In this document: positions 1 through 15,355 of the stretch, one piece after another
How positions within the stretch are numbered: position 1 is the stretch's first letter
Layout: each line of letters opens with the position of its first letter
Origin: Armadillidium nasatum
Taxonomy: Eukaryota; Arthropoda; Malacostraca; Isopoda; Armadillidiidae
Assembly: GCA_009176605.1 (NCBI GenBank)
Contig: SEYY01000724.1
Location: forward strand, 85,001-117,820
Length of the DNA: 32,820 nt
Direction of reading: 5' to 3'
Program-made: the position numbers and the translations under genes
Notes under the pieces: generated by a model
The model's database searches: none
What the model saw: the letters and a program-made list of their open reading frames with translations, nothing else
Told to the model about the DNA's origin: nothing

Positions 1-448
<448 letters not shown>

Positions 449-488
449 TATAGAGATGCTTAAAGTTTGTTCTAAATTATAAAAATAG

Positions 489-1022
489 CTCACCTTAATG
501 GGTCCATTTCAGATTCATTCCCATCACCTTCAGTGCCTTGATGTGGAGGAGTAAAATTCGATGCAATATTACACTTTATTTCCTCCAATATCCTCGTCTT
601 GACAGCTGGATACTTCCCCTCATTTAACCTATGTGCCACTCCGAGTTTGAAGTGAGGGAGCAGAGCTGTTGCCATAAGTAAATCACAATCATCAAAAATC
701 ATGCTGAACCTCGGTTCAAATCCCTTTTCTTTCCCTTTGTTTGGCTTTGGCTGCTTTAGTAAGTAGTTGACTAAGCTTTTGGCATAGTTAAGTTTTTTCA
801 CCTCTCGTTGCAATTCCACGAGATTGTCCTTGAGGAGGAAGAGGTTAGGCAATAGAACCCCGCGTACGCATTCTTCTCATCCTGCAACATATGCAGCCTA
901 ACAGCAATAGGCGTAATTATTTCGATGTACTCGGAAATTACCTCCTTGTCAGTTTTATTAAATATTGGAAGACAAGGCTTTTTGTTCCATACAAATAAAC
1001 CAATAAACAAAATATTCAATAA
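489..1022 (-). pseudogene. hAT transposase fragment (frameshifted)
   Basis: Two minus-strand frames join into one hAT-like transposase stretch. The upstream frame (about 1022-850) reads EYIEIITPIAVRLHMLQDEK, the downstream frame (852-490) reads LPNLFLLKDNL and then MATALLPHFKLGV. These resemble the blocks before the dimerisation region of hAT transposases, where a conserved L-P-x-F-K motif occurs. The frame changes near 850, so the copy is broken. It is cut on its 5' side by the (TA)n array at 1026. Its 3' end meets a good splice donor (AAG followed by GTGAGC on the minus strand, about 489-496), so it may once have been an exon with an intron. The catalytic D-D-E core is not all visible. Confidence 0.65.
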
Positions 1023-1023
1023 A

Positions 1024-1025
<2 letters not shown>

Positions 1026-1121
<96 letters not shown>
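1026..1121. repeat. (TA)n array 2
   Basis: TA run that interrupts the hAT element between its transposase fragment and its subterminal repeats. Confidence 0.98.
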
Positions 1122-1204
1122 CAATATCTTTTATTATCGAGGACAATTTGATATTTTTTAAATATCGATATTTTTTTTATACATCGGCATTCCTAGTTTA
1201 AGTA

Positions 1205-1639
<435 letters not shown>

Positions 1640-1689
1640 GTCAAATTTTTAATATCCACAGATGCAGATGTGGATGTTAACGTTCCTAT

Positions 1690-2742
1690 ATATAAAAGCT
1701 AAATGTTCACTCAAAATTTATGTGAAGACAATGCACCCCTTGTGCTACAAGACCTTCATAAAAGCAAAGGTATATGAGTGGACAGTTCCCTTGAGCATTT
1801 GCCGCTGTAGTATCTATAAAAAGAGACAAGCCAGCAATGTCACGTTGCAAAGATAAAGGGTCAAGTGAATTAGAAAGATCGGAACAATTTATGTTTTTTA
1901 GCCTTTTACTTAACCTTATCCAAAATATGTGTGAAACCTGAGCCACCCCAGATATGAAAGCAGTACTCCATACAAGGGTGGATGAAGGCCCCTGTATAAT
2001 TGGAGTAACTGCAAAAAAGGAAAAAATTCTCACAGCTTAAACAGAGCTCCCTGTTACTTTGAGGCAGCCCTAGTAACCATTGTGATGTGAGGTTTCCAAG
2101 ACTTTTTTTTTGTTTATGTGAAGGCCAAGGATGTTTATACTATCAACAGGAGAAATGGGAGAACCATCGAAAGAAATAGAAAAGTTAGGAGTTGTTTTTG
2201 AGAGGTAGATTTCAAGAAGTTGTTTTAAAAGAGTTAATTTCACAAGGTTGAGATGACTCCACTATGAAATTCTATTCAGATTAGCAATAATGGAATCAGA
2301 AAGATGAAGACTAGAGGCAACTCTAGATGCAAATGAGGGAGGAGTCAAGCCATCAGCATATGAATGGATAGGGTTAGATGAGCTGTTGAGATCATTAATG
2401 AAAAGTAGGAAAATAGTAGGAGACAAGACAGAACCCTGAGGAATACCACTATTGACAGGAAGCGAAGTAGAAATGCCGAAACAACAGTCAGAATGGAACA
2501 ATAAAAAAAAAAGACATGAGTAAGCAAAGTGAAAGAGTGGATTCATGCCATTTAAAAGTCTCCCCATGGTCCTTGAAGACAAAAGACCATAGCTTTGTGG
2601 GATAGGAAAGTATATCACCAGTAGACTTCGAACATCGAAACCTATACTGATGAAAAGAAAAAAAGGAATGGGATTCCAGATGATCTAAGAAATGATAATG
2701 GAGAACGGTTATGGGCAAATTTAAATATGGGTGTGAGCCCAT
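1690..2742 (-). mobile_element. Jockey-like LINE: reverse transcriptase and C-terminal region, degenerate
   Basis: The minus strand carries reverse transcriptase blocks in order: [20 protein letters not shown] near 2650, SGIPQGSVLSPTIFLLFIND near 2440-2400, then SYADG near 2360 where the active family motif is SYADD. A weakened thumb and tail follow near 2150-1950 (NILGLHIN, then ALFKL and HPCMEY-like sequence). One catalytic aspartate is replaced by glycine and several frameshifts break the frame, so the copy is dead. The same family recurs at 4285-4880, 8404-9990, 12390-12611 and 28900-29880, always on this strand. Confidence 0.85.
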
Positions 2743-2748
2743 GCTTGC

Positions 2749-2871
<123 letters not shown>

Positions 2872-2874
2872 CAG

Positions 2875-3052
2875 ATTGTTAAGCGCCACATGTCACGGAT
2901 GTTAATTGGAACTGGGTTTTGGTTATTTTGGAGTCAATTTTTCTTTAATTATGTTGAAAATCAGACTGGAGTGTGTTTAGGAAAGGCCATTTTAAAAGAC
3001 AAATACACCTGCAATGGCAATGGGTTTCAGTGGCATTCTTTTGATATATCAG
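2875..3052 (+). CDS. FITM: FITM (fat storage-inducing transmembrane protein), internal exon a
   Basis: This exon opens after a TTAACAG acceptor and ends at a CAG/GTTAGA donor with phase 1. It encodes a membrane segment ([20 protein letters not shown]), a cysteine-bearing luminal loop and the start of the FDISGH signature ([10 protein letters not shown], then G). FIT2 family proteins are six-pass ER membrane proteins needed for lipid-droplet budding. They act as acyl-CoA diphosphatases of the lipid phosphatase fold. The match to insect Fitm runs the full length of the exon. The preceding exons, with the N-terminus and first membrane segments, were not found between 1 and 2751 and probably lie outside the window. 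Phase is 0 at entry. Confidence 0.9.
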
Positions 3053-3142
3053 GTTAGATTTATTTTATTTATTTTTTTTTTTAACCTGAAAATTCCTCAT
3101 TTTGTTTCTTTGTTGAGATAAACCTGAGATTAGAGTAAGAGC

Positions 3143-3390
<248 letters not shown>

Positions 3391-3573
3391 GCTTTGTTTC
3401 ACTGTACCCATTAGCATATTTCTTTAATTTTTTCTTGTAATTTCCATCCAAGATAAAAAAAAAAAAAAAAAGTTTGTTTGCCTTAAAGGCATTTTTTAAA
3501 ATTGTTTTTTATTTGTTATAGTTTTTATGTATTATTTGAAACCATTATCTTATTACATATTACGTACTTTCAG

Positions 3574-3758
3574 GACATGCTTTTCTGCTTGTCTATATTA
3601 ATTTACTTTTAGTGGAGGAAGCAAAAGCAATCGTAGGATGGGAAGGAATTAGAGACCTTTTGAGAGTAGAGGAACATGGAAGGATGGAAGGCTGCGCTGA
3701 TGGCGAAGATAAAACAACTTTAAGTGCACTTAGTCAAAAGGATCTAGTTGTCCTTAAA
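3574..3758 (+). CDS. FITM: FITM, internal exon b (first catalytic histidine)
   Basis: The exon follows a TTTCAG acceptor. Its first two bases complete the glycine of the signature, giving FDISGHAFLL across the junction. The histidine matches the first catalytic His of human FIT2 (His155, from memory). Then come a membrane segment and the cytosolic loop [16 protein letters not shown], ending [14 protein letters not shown], close to insect Fitm. The donor is AAA/GTAATA and runs straight into a (TA)n array. The exon ends in phase 0, which fits exon c at 6661. Confidence 0.92.
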
Positions 3759-3759
3759 G

Positions 3760-4284
<525 letters not shown>

Positions 4285-4880
4285 CCCAAGCTCAAGCTTA
4301 ACGCAAACCTCTCAGGTGCGCCCTGTTGAAGGCCTTAAAGAGAGGAAGGTTAAATGTAACAGGAAAAACGGTTGAAGGAAAGAGTTCCATAAAACAGAAG
4401 CTAATGGAAAAGGAAGAGGCCTGGAGTTTCCAATATTCATATGAAATTCTTGTGACATAAAGGCACCACTTGTGCCATGAGGGCAACGCAATGGTGGTGG
4501 AATGCGAAAGATCAATTACTTCTAGCACCTTCTGCTGTAATACCTATAGAAAAGAGATAGTGTGTCAATGTTATGTCACAGAGATAGAGGGTCAATGGAG
4601 TTTAAAAGTAGGTCACAGTTTATTTGTCTTTTAGCCTAAGACTAGACCCTATTCAAAGAAGGATGGAATCGGAGCCCCCCCAAATGTGGAGAATTGTATT
4701 TCCATACAAGGGTGGATAAGACCTAAATATAAGTGGAGTAACTGTTTGAAATAAAAAAATTCCCATAACCTGAACAGAACTCCCAGTTTCTTTGAAGCCA
4801 CCTTAGCAACCGTTGTGAAATAAAATTTCCTAGACAATTTCTTGTTTATGTTCAGACCAAGGATGTTTATGTTATTCACA
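4285..4880 (-). mobile_element. Jockey-like LINE: C-terminal fragment in a FITM intron
   Basis: The minus strand reads NILGLNINKKLSRKFYFTTV and ASKKLGVLFRLWEFF near 4870-4740, then LIHPCME near 4700, the thumb region of the same family as 1690-2742. The tail near 4400-4300 reads FPVTFNLPLFKAFNRAH, the usual C-terminal end of this family. All catalytic RT motifs are absent and the frame is broken. Confidence 0.8.
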
Positions 4881-5254
4881 GGACAAAAAAAAATTCACAC
4901 ATTTGGATGAAAATACAAAAAAATTTATCAATTCACAAGTGTAATAAATCGTTAAATTTAAGCTTGACTGATTTACTAAAAACAAACTTTTTTTTAATTT
5001 TGTGTTTGGCAAATTTGTTTTTATATTATTTTTCTTTTCATCACTTTCATAATTTTCACACAGGACTTAACATGCATAAACTTATTTTTCTTCATAACAT
5101 GCTCACATCAAAGACTAGTAAAATGAGGTATTAATTTCTGATACAAGCCTACAGGAATTAATATGTTAATTTTAAATTTGCCACATTATTTAGTCTCTCT
5201 CTTCTGTGTATTTGGAATGCGAATTTTGTGTTTAGCAAAAAAAAAAAAAAAAAA
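4881..5254. other. FITM intron, no gene seen
   Basis: AT-rich unique-looking sequence ending in an A tract at 5237-5255. Nothing recognised. Confidence 0.5.
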
Positions 5255-5401
<147 letters not shown>

Positions 5402-6548
5402 TTTTTTATCTTCTCACCCCCTGACCACCCCATGTTGAGGCGGCCACACTTCGCTAATGAAGCTTCCTGCCTCAGTCGGTCTCGTCCAGAGATCCTTCAA
5501 AGAAGTGATGCCCCAGAAGAGTTTTGGGGCGAGAGTTGGAAGGACAGCGTAATAGAAAGTGTTTCACGGTCTCCGGGGCCATTCCGCATCTAGTACAGGT
5601 GGGAGATGCTGCCTGGTTTATTTTGAATTCGTGTTTGTAATGTTGTAGGTTTGGGTGGTGCCCGCATCTCAATCTTGCAAGTGAGGTTTGTAAGTGTCTT
5701 GGGAGGTTGTTGAAGTCGGGGTTTATTTCGGGGGGGGGTCTGTTAAGGATGTTGTTTGGAGGTCTGTTGATCATGTATGAATGTGTTAGTTGAGTGTGTA
5801 TATGTTTGGTTGTTGTGGTATTGGGGGGAGGAGGGGGGATGTGATTTAGGATCTGTTTGTAAAAGGCGCCGGTGGACGATGGAGGCTGTGTTAGTCTTTG
5901 TGGGGTAGGTTGGAGGAGAGTATAGTGACATGGGTGTGTGGGTAGGCGTGTTTTTGCGTAAAATTGGGTGCCTATCATTTCGAGGTGATTCCTTATGGGT
6001 AGTATCTTTGGTTTCGTTGTGTAGGTGTTGTTGAGGGGTTGTGCGTGTGCAGCCGGTGATGGTGCGAAGGGCTTTATTTTGCGTTATTTGGAGTGTCGTT
6101 AAGTTTTGGTTGGAGAGCAGAGGGTGCCAGACAGGGGAGGCGTAGTTAATGGTGGGGCGTATAAATTGTTTGTAGATTGCAATTGAGGTTTGTATGTTGT
6201 TGTGTATGTCTGTGTTGGCAACTGTTTTGAGGATGTTGAGTTTTCTGTTTGCGGCTGAGGTGGTATTTTGAATGTGCTTGGAGAACGTGAGGCGAGTGTC
6301 AAATGTTAGGCCAAGGATCTTAGGGGTTTTGTTGAAGGGTATGGGGGTGTTGTTTAGTAGGACTTGTGGGTAGGTGTTGGGTGTTGGATATGTGTTTGTC
6401 TGTTGTTATGAGGGTTATGGAGGATTTGTTTGGGGATGCTGTCATCCTGTTTTCGACTAGCCAAGTTTGGAGTTGAGTTAGGTAGTCTTGAGTGAGTGAT
6501 GTTGCGGTGGTGAGGTCTTTGTGAGTGGTGGCTATAGTTATGTCGTCG
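5402..6548 (-). mobile_element. Non-LTR retrotransposon: RT palm to C-terminus
   Basis: Read on the minus strand from 6548, the relic starts exactly at the reverse transcriptase active site (Y-DDITIATTHKDL). It continues with ILGLTFDTRLTFSKHI near 6300, AIYKQFIRPTINYASPVWHP near 6170-6120 and the terminal zinc-binding domain [20 protein letters not shown] near 5600-5550. This tail is typical of Jockey/I-type elements. It is much better preserved than its neighbours, with only one or two frame breaks, so it inserted more recently. Its Pro/Thr-rich composition (C-rich on this strand) also differs from the surroundings. It lies in a FITM intron, antisense to the gene. Confidence 0.85.
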
Positions 6549-6830
<282 letters not shown>

Positions 6831-6998
6831 GTATTTTTGAATTTCACTTTTGTAATAAAATTATTAGTATTATTACAATAATATTTTCGCTTTTCTTCGG
6901 AAATTGAACTTACCCTTTAAGATATAAACCTTCTCCATAGCCTAAGAAATATATAACGTTTTGACTAGGTGACGTCCCTGACTTTGGTTTTCCGACTC

Positions 6999-7720
6999 AG
7001 TATCCCCTCTACAATGTCGTCACCAGTACAGAAACTCAAAGAAAATTTATTTTTGGCTATTATAAGCTAATTAGGAAATCTAAAGGTTCCTATATTGAAA
7101 ACAAATTTGATCAAATACAAACGATACCCAATTAAAATGGAGATTGATAAATAACATCTTAAATCGTCGCAAAAATAATCAAGTTGTAATTCCAGAACTA
7201 AATATTAAAAACGAGATAGTGACTGATAATAAGCTCATTTAAAATAATTGAATTCCTATTTTATAATAATAGGAGCTAAAGTGGCAGCAGAAATTCCCCA
7301 AACAAATGTCTATTTTACTGACTACCTAGAAATACACAAAGGTCAAAAAAATTTCTTTTACAAACATATCGGGTTCCGAAGTCAGGTGTGCAATAAATAG
7401 TTTGAAAGACAAAAGCTCCAACATTAATTGTATACCAAACTGGATCTACAAATACTGCATAAACGAAATCTCACCAATATTAGTAATCCTCTACAATACT
7501 TACTTGAGATAGGCCACTTTCCAGAAGAACTGAAAATAGCAAGAGTTACTCCCGTTCCAAAAACCGTTGACAAGTCAGTTCCCAGTAACTTTCGTCCGAT
7601 CTCTATCCTATATACAATTACAACAAACTACCTTTACGAGTATGAATTCCTTTCACCAACTCGGTTTGGATTTACAAAAAATCGCAATACAGAAGACGCG
7701 CAAATTCTCCTTACAGAAAA
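6999..7720 (+). mobile_element. Non-LTR reverse transcriptase N-terminal relic, cut by the gap
   Basis: Plus-strand frames give AKVAAEIPQTNVYFTDYL near 7280 and then GHFPEELKIARVTPVPK and PSNFRPISIL near 7530-7610, the linker and first block of a LINE reverse transcriptase. RFGFTKNRNTEDAQILL near 7665-7715 is the next block. Several stops and frameshifts occur. The relic runs into the N gap at 7721 and does not resume after it. Confidence 0.75.
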
Positions 7721-7820
7721 NNNNNNNNNNNNNNNNNNNNNNNNNNNNNNNNNNNNNNNNNNNNNNNNNNNNNNNNNNNNNNNNNNNNNNNNNNNNNNNN
7801 NNNNNNNNNNNNNNNNNNNN
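7721..7820. other. Assembly gap (100 N)
   Basis: Exactly 100 N, the usual placeholder for a scaffold gap of unknown size. It lies in the FITM intron between exons c and d. Confidence 0.99.
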
Positions 7821-8403
7821 ACACTTAGGTGTATAATCTCGGGCTCCGCGTACCGAACCATGTGGTGCATTGAAGGGACCCGTACGCGGAGCTCCGGGAG
7901 GTTCTTCCGAGGCCATACCCACGGCCCACCCTCAGGGGTAGAGATTTTGGGGCTGGGAGACACGGGACATGCGCCTCTGCTGCGGCCATGTTTTCTTAGT
8001 GCCATTATTTTTTGTATACATCATTGGGTTCATGTAATGTGTGTTTATTTATTGCGGTGTTTCAGAAGACAGTTGTTTCTATGACAAATTCTAAACATAA
8101 AAAAATTGGTTCTAAAAGAAGTTGGTACCTACCACCATCAGTCTGGTTCCCCACCCGATCTTTTCCTGGCTCCACAATGGCCAGGGCGCGTTAGGGTCTT
8201 CGACTCCCTTTTTGACGAGATGATAGGCGCTTCCACCCTTTCCCGGTGTCTATACCCGAAATCCGGAGGGTTGATTTTTAGCCTCTCCATCACACTCGAG
8301 AGGTGATTACGTAATCCTCTCCTCGCCCTCCGTCTCTTCGATCCCGCCATCCTCAGATGACGCAACGTTCCTCCCATTTCAGGGACCCTTCTCTGATTAT
8401 ACA
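7821..8403. other. Unclassified GC-richer repeat-like block
   Basis: This block is clearly richer in G and C than the rest of the window. It contains an 11-bp perfect inverted repeat (7843-7853 with 7882-7892). No protein domain was recognised in any frame. Composition and position between LINE relics suggest an uncharacterised transposable element or its untranslated region. Confidence 0.4.
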
Positions 8404-9990
8404 CTAACCAAGTAGAAAGACAGAGACGAAATAGTTTACCAAGGCAGGATGCAAGTTCAGAAGCACAAGTTTGGAGAACCTCAAGAGAAATACCATCGGG
8501 GCTGTACGCCTTCTTAATATCAAGCTCAGAAGAACAGAAATGACGTCTTTAGAAGAAATTATAATTTTAGGCATAAATGAGTCGAGAGGGTTGAAGGAGG
8601 AGAAATAGTTCCGGAATCGTCCAATGGTTGAATTAGAAGCAAAAATTTGAGGGAAGACTTCAGCTTTAGAAGGTAAAACAGCAGTTGTGCTGTCGGAAGA
8701 TACTAAAGGAGGGAAAGAGGAAGAAGCAAAACTAGAGTGACATTTTTTTTTGCAAAATACCAGAAAGGGCTTGAGGAAGATGAACCAAGAAGATTGCTGC
8801 ATTTTCTACAGAGAAAAGAGTTTTTCGTATTACGAAAGATAGATTTTGCACTATTCCGGGATGAAGCATAAGTTGAGGAAGTTTCTGGAGTTTGAAGACG
8901 ATGGTAATCCCTGATGGCAGCACGGGAACAAGCAGAGTTAAACCAAGTATTGTTAGGATTATTAGAAGGGACAGAATATGGAAAGTACAACTCCATGCCA
9001 GAGAGAATCACTTCGGTAATGCGTTCTGGACACTCCGAAGGACCCCTCCCACGGAAGCAATAATCATTGCTCGGGAAATCAAAGTACTACCGCAAATCCG
9101 ACCAGCTTGCGGCACCGAAATGCCAAAAACATTTCCTTTCAATGGAAGGGGGTCTTTCCTGCGGAAGACTTGAAAAGATAGAAGAGGATACAGAGATAAG
9201 AAGGCGAACGTAGGAACCCAGAGGAGGAAAGAGTTTTAACAGTTTTGAGAAGGATTAGAAGTCAGAAAAATATCTAGAATGTTGGATTTATCTTCAAGAC
9301 AATCAGGGATACGAGTAGGGAGCTGCACCAACTGCTCAAGGTCGTTTTGGATAGCGAAATTCATAGTTCACCAGCTATATCATGAGAACTAGAAGAAAGC
9401 CATTAGCGGTGGTGAATATTGTAATCACTTAATATGATGATTTCAGAGAAAGAAGAGAAAATGTTCTGTCTATTGGAGTATAGATAGTCAAAGAATTTAG
9501 TATAGTCAGTAGAATTAGGAGATAAATAAACAGAACAAATGAATTTAGTCGTAGAAAGGCAAGAGACCCTAAGCCACAAGGTGGAAAATTCGGAAGATTC
9601 CAAATTAGAGACACGAGAACAAACAACACCTATGCGCAACAATTTCCTTTGACTGAAAATTGAGGAGGAAACAGTATGGTTTGCTGTCAGAACGCTCAAA
9701 CACCAGAGTTTCGGTCAAGAAAAAGAGGTGAGGTCTAGAAGAAGAGAGGTGATGTTCAACAAAGTGGAAATTGGATTGAAGACCGCGAATGTTGCAGAAA
9801 TTAATGAAAAAATCAAACCCTACATCCGGAACAGATGGCTGCAAATTCATGGTGGCAGCAACCCCATCACCGGAGGCCACCAAATCCCAAGTGGTGATGG
9901 AGGAAGGGTGGATGAGGGGCTGTCTTTGGAATCCGCCCCTCTTGGATTCTCCGAGTCTGATGATGAAGGCTCCATAATTATTATATTATT
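8404..9990 (-). mobile_element. Jockey-like LINE ORF2: endonuclease to start of RT
   Basis: Minus-strand order: QPSVPDVGFDFFINFCNIRG near 9850-9790 and PHLFFLTETL near 9720 open the APE-type endonuclease. VYLSPNSTDYTKFFDYL near 9520-9480 and IIILSDYNIHH near 9430-9405 follow; the latter is the degenerate form of the catalytic G-D-F-N-H-H motif. A linker follows near 9010-8560, then the start of the RT domain near 8540-8480. It stops before the RT catalytic motifs. Frameshifts are frequent. It belongs to the family seen at 1690-2742. Confidence 0.82.
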
Positions 9991-10041
9991 ATTATTTTTT
10001 TTTTTTAAAAAATAGGATATGTCTGAAATAGTATTTTTTGT

Positions 10042-10200
10042 GTGTCTACCGTAGCTCAAACGGTAGTGTGATTGAATCACGTGCTTGAGGGCGCCGGTTC
10101 GATCCCACTTCGGGATCCTAGGTATACTACCTAGAAAAGTTCCTCTCCTCGAATAGGGCAATGCCCGTGAGATGTGAACTTTAAAAAAAAAAAAAAGCCT
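10042..10200 (+). mobile_element. tRNA-derived SINE
   Basis: A tRNA-like head carries an A-box-like CGTAGCTCAAACGGTAGTGT at about 10051 and a B box, CGGTTCGATCCC, at about 10096, spaced as in a polymerase III promoter. The sequence does not fold into a clean mature tRNA and ends in an A tract at 10183-10196, so a SINE is more likely than a tRNA gene. Sequence to about 10340 may belong to the same insertion. Confidence 0.6.
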
Positions 10201-10359
10201 ACTCCATGTAGAAGAATGTATAGATGAACACGAAAAGGTGCGTACCATTGGGCACCAGGATGAGATGGGAGGTACCTTTAACATCCTAAATACCCAGTGG
10301 GAGGTAACATCGTCGCCTTGGGAGCGCCACTTTTGTTCATGTTAAAACTTTACTTAAAT

Positions 10360-10550
<191 letters not shown>

Positions 10551-10556
10551 TCCTAG

Positions 10557-10677
10557 ATTCTGGTTTAAGTATGAATCGTCTCCTGGTCTTCCTGGCAAAG
10601 GATTGTTTTCTTATCAACATTTAGTCGACCGTTCTAAGGAGTCATTTGGAGCCAAAAGGCGAACTTCAATTGTAAAG
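10557..10677 (+). CDS. FITM: FITM, internal exon d
   Basis: After a TTCTCCTAG acceptor the exon completes the split Arg codon and reads [20 protein letters not shown]. This is the conserved region after the last membrane segment, with the same FWY-x-S-PGLP arrangement as human FIT2 and the SFSYQ of insects. It continues with a basic stretch (KRRTSIVK) and stops at AAG/GTGTTT in phase 0. Confidence 0.9.
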
Positions 10678-10688
10678 GTGTTTTTTTT

Positions 10689-10704
10689 ATATATATATAT
10701 ATAT
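10689..10704. repeat. (TA)n array 10, short
   Basis: Sixteen-base TA run in the small intron between FITM exons d and e. Confidence 0.9.
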
Positions 10705-10801
10705 TTTAAAGATATTTTTTATGCCAGATAATAAATGCAATATTTGTGTAAAATTTGATGTCCAACTTTTCAGAAAACATGTATCTCATTTTCATTTGCA
10801 G

Positions 10802-11026
10802 GATCCCAAGGATTTGCCAACATTTATGGGAATGCCAATTTATAGTAACGTAAAGGATCGCGAAAGAAAGAGAGAAGAAGATAGAGAGGAAGACAGGTCT
10901 ACATTAACAGAAGAACCCGAATTCAACCGTTCTTTGCCGAAAGCTGATAATTCACGATTTATCCCAAAGGGGGATTTTTTCTCTCCCGAGCCAAGATATG
11001 GTAGAAAGCCAAGGAAAGTGAATTGA
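10802..11026 (+). CDS. FITM: FITM, terminal exon e with arthropod-type tail
   Basis: A TTTGCAG acceptor gives phase 0 and the exon opens with DPKDLPTFMGMPIY. That matches the C-terminal PTFMGMP motif I recall in insect Fitm, which vertebrate FIT2 lacks. A charged stretch follows (KDRERKREEDREEDR), then a low-complexity tail ending RKPRKVN before TGA. This tail is predicted cytosolic and disordered. The five visible exons together encode 292 residues. An earlier acceptor (TTTTCAG ending at 10773) is possible but gives a poorer fit. Confidence 0.88.
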   Translation, partial: DPKDLPTFMGMPIYSNVKDRERKREEDREEDRSTLTEEPEFNRSLPKADNSRFIPKGDFFSPEPRYGRKPRKVN

Positions 11027-11090
11027 CAGAATAATTTATTTTTTTTTTTATCTTCCTTATCTTCCAGATTTATTTACTTAATTTTTTATT

Positions 11091-11096
11091 AATAAA
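11091..11096 (+). promoter_or_regulatory. Candidate FITM polyadenylation signal
   Basis: AATAAA lies about 65 bases after the FITM stop codon and is the first canonical hexamer there. Confidence 0.55.
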
Positions 11097-11177
11097 AATT
11101 TCTGCCTTATATTAAAATATAAAATTGTAAAAAGAATAATTGTACTTTGTTCAAACATATGTAAGTACTATTTTTTC

Positions 11178-11231
<54 letters not shown>

Positions 11232-11245
11232 TTTATTATTTTTTT
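11178..11245. repeat. (TTA)n trinucleotide repeat
   Basis: ATT/TTA repeat just upstream of a long TA array, outside any gene. Confidence 0.9.
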
Positions 11246-11272
11246 ATTTATTTATTTATCTGTATAGCTCAT

Positions 11273-12084
<812 letters not shown>

Positions 12085-12262
12085 TATATATAAGGAATTT
12101 TTTATGCATAATATAAGCAAATTTAAAAATTCTATAATTTCACGAGTTTCAACCACTTTTTTTTGTTTCTTCTTTTCTTTGAAAAGGGTTTAAGTAGTAA
12201 TTTATGTAATTAAAATAAATTTTGTCTCATTTTTAGAAAAACGCACTTTCATTAAAAAGAAA

Positions 12263-13268
<1,006 letters not shown>

Positions 13269-13349
13269 GCACATGAAAAATAAACAAATTTTGCTTAAAT
13301 TTTATTTTATAAAGTAGCAGAAAACTACTTAAAATTTCTAGAATTAAAA

Positions 13350-13492
13350 AAATATCGTTGGTACGATAATGAGGATAAAATATCGATATATCGACTTTGA
13401 AAATATCATCGATATTTTCTCGATACTATCATAAAAAATATCGAAATCGATATATATCGAAACTCTTTTGGCATCCCCACTCCCCAGCCAGA
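13350..13492 (-). mobile_element. hAT-like end with TATCGATA subterminal repeats
   Basis: From 13492 the minus strand reads GGGGAGTGGGGATGCCAAAA, similar to hAT termini. It is followed inward by repeated ATCGATA/TATCGA motifs to about 13360. The opposite end was not found. Confidence 0.45.
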
Positions 13493-13790
13493 GCCCAAAT
13501 GATAATACGCCATTGAAGTGTTATAGGCTTATAGTGTGTTGATAAATTATCTTATTGCTTTGTGTTATTTATATGCTTTCATATATTTTGGCGTTTTATT
13601 GTACAAAATCGTTTTCCGTGCCACAATTTACCAAAAAAAAAAAAAAATTTCAGATCATTTCGTTTTTGTAGTTTTGTATATTAAGAAAAAAAATAAAAAT
13701 TCCCCCTTGAACCCACCCAACCTATTACTAAATTCTTATTAGAATATCGAACATAAAAAAAACTTACAACTATATTATTGTAATTCATTT

Positions 13791-13985
13791 GCCACTTTTC
13801 AGCCCAACCAAGTAGTTTACTTAAATCACATTGAACTGTCAAAAATCCCTCCATATTTTTAACTATGTGTCATGAGCAAACTTAGAAACTAAATATTTTA
13901 TTCCCCTATCAAAATCATTAATATAGATTAAGAATAGAAGAGGCCCCAGCACAAATCCATTCTTCACTCTTTGAGATTTTTATAT
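13791..13985 (-). mobile_element. L2/CR1-like LINE reverse transcriptase fragment
   Basis: The minus strand encodes LGPLLFLIYINDFDRGIK near 13960-13900, the QGSVLGP-LFL-YINDL block of L2/CR1-type reverse transcriptases. Degenerate sequence follows toward 13791. Confidence 0.75.
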
Positions 13986-14034
13986 AAAATAATAGGATTT
14001 GTTTCTCTATTTAGAACGTTTCTAAGTTCATTTG

Positions 14035-14687
<653 letters not shown>

Positions 14688-14770
14688 TTTTGAAAAAGCC
14701 CACTGGGCCCAGGGTTTTTCAGGTTTTATCTGAAGAAAGACAAACCTGGGCACAGTGGCCTTTTCAAAAA
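14688..14770. other. Imperfect hairpin (pre-miRNA-sized foldback)
   Basis: About 28 bases ending in CCCACTGGGCCCAGGGTTT pair with the downstream copy AAACCTGGGCACAGTGGCC, leaving a loop of about 23 bases and a few mismatches. Size and shape resemble a microRNA precursor, but a small foldback transposon would look the same. Confidence 0.5.
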
Positions 14771-15209
<439 letters not shown>

Positions 15210-15289
15210 TTAGAAATTTGTGTGAACTTAAAGGAAAATTCAGCAGTTTTAGCCAAATGGTAAAAACTAGAAATTTAATATCCAGTTTT

Positions 15290-15355
15290 TGAAAATTGCC
15301 AGATATCCAGTATCTGGTTATCTGGTGAATTTACTATCTGACCATCCCCACAGAT
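15290..15355 (-). mobile_element. hAT-like end with ATCTGG subterminal repeats
   Basis: From about 15355 the minus strand reads CTGTGGGGATGGTCAGATAG, then several CCAGATA/ATCTGG copies. The layout matches the other hAT-like ends in this window. No partner end was found. Confidence 0.4.

Noticed and set aside
8138..8404. Arg-rich 88-residue minus-strand frame
   Set aside because: It resembles no known family and its composition follows from local GC-rich sequence; probably repeat DNA.
10050..10110. A functional tRNA gene
   Set aside because: The polymerase III boxes fit, but the stems are imperfect and an A tail follows, so a SINE is preferred.
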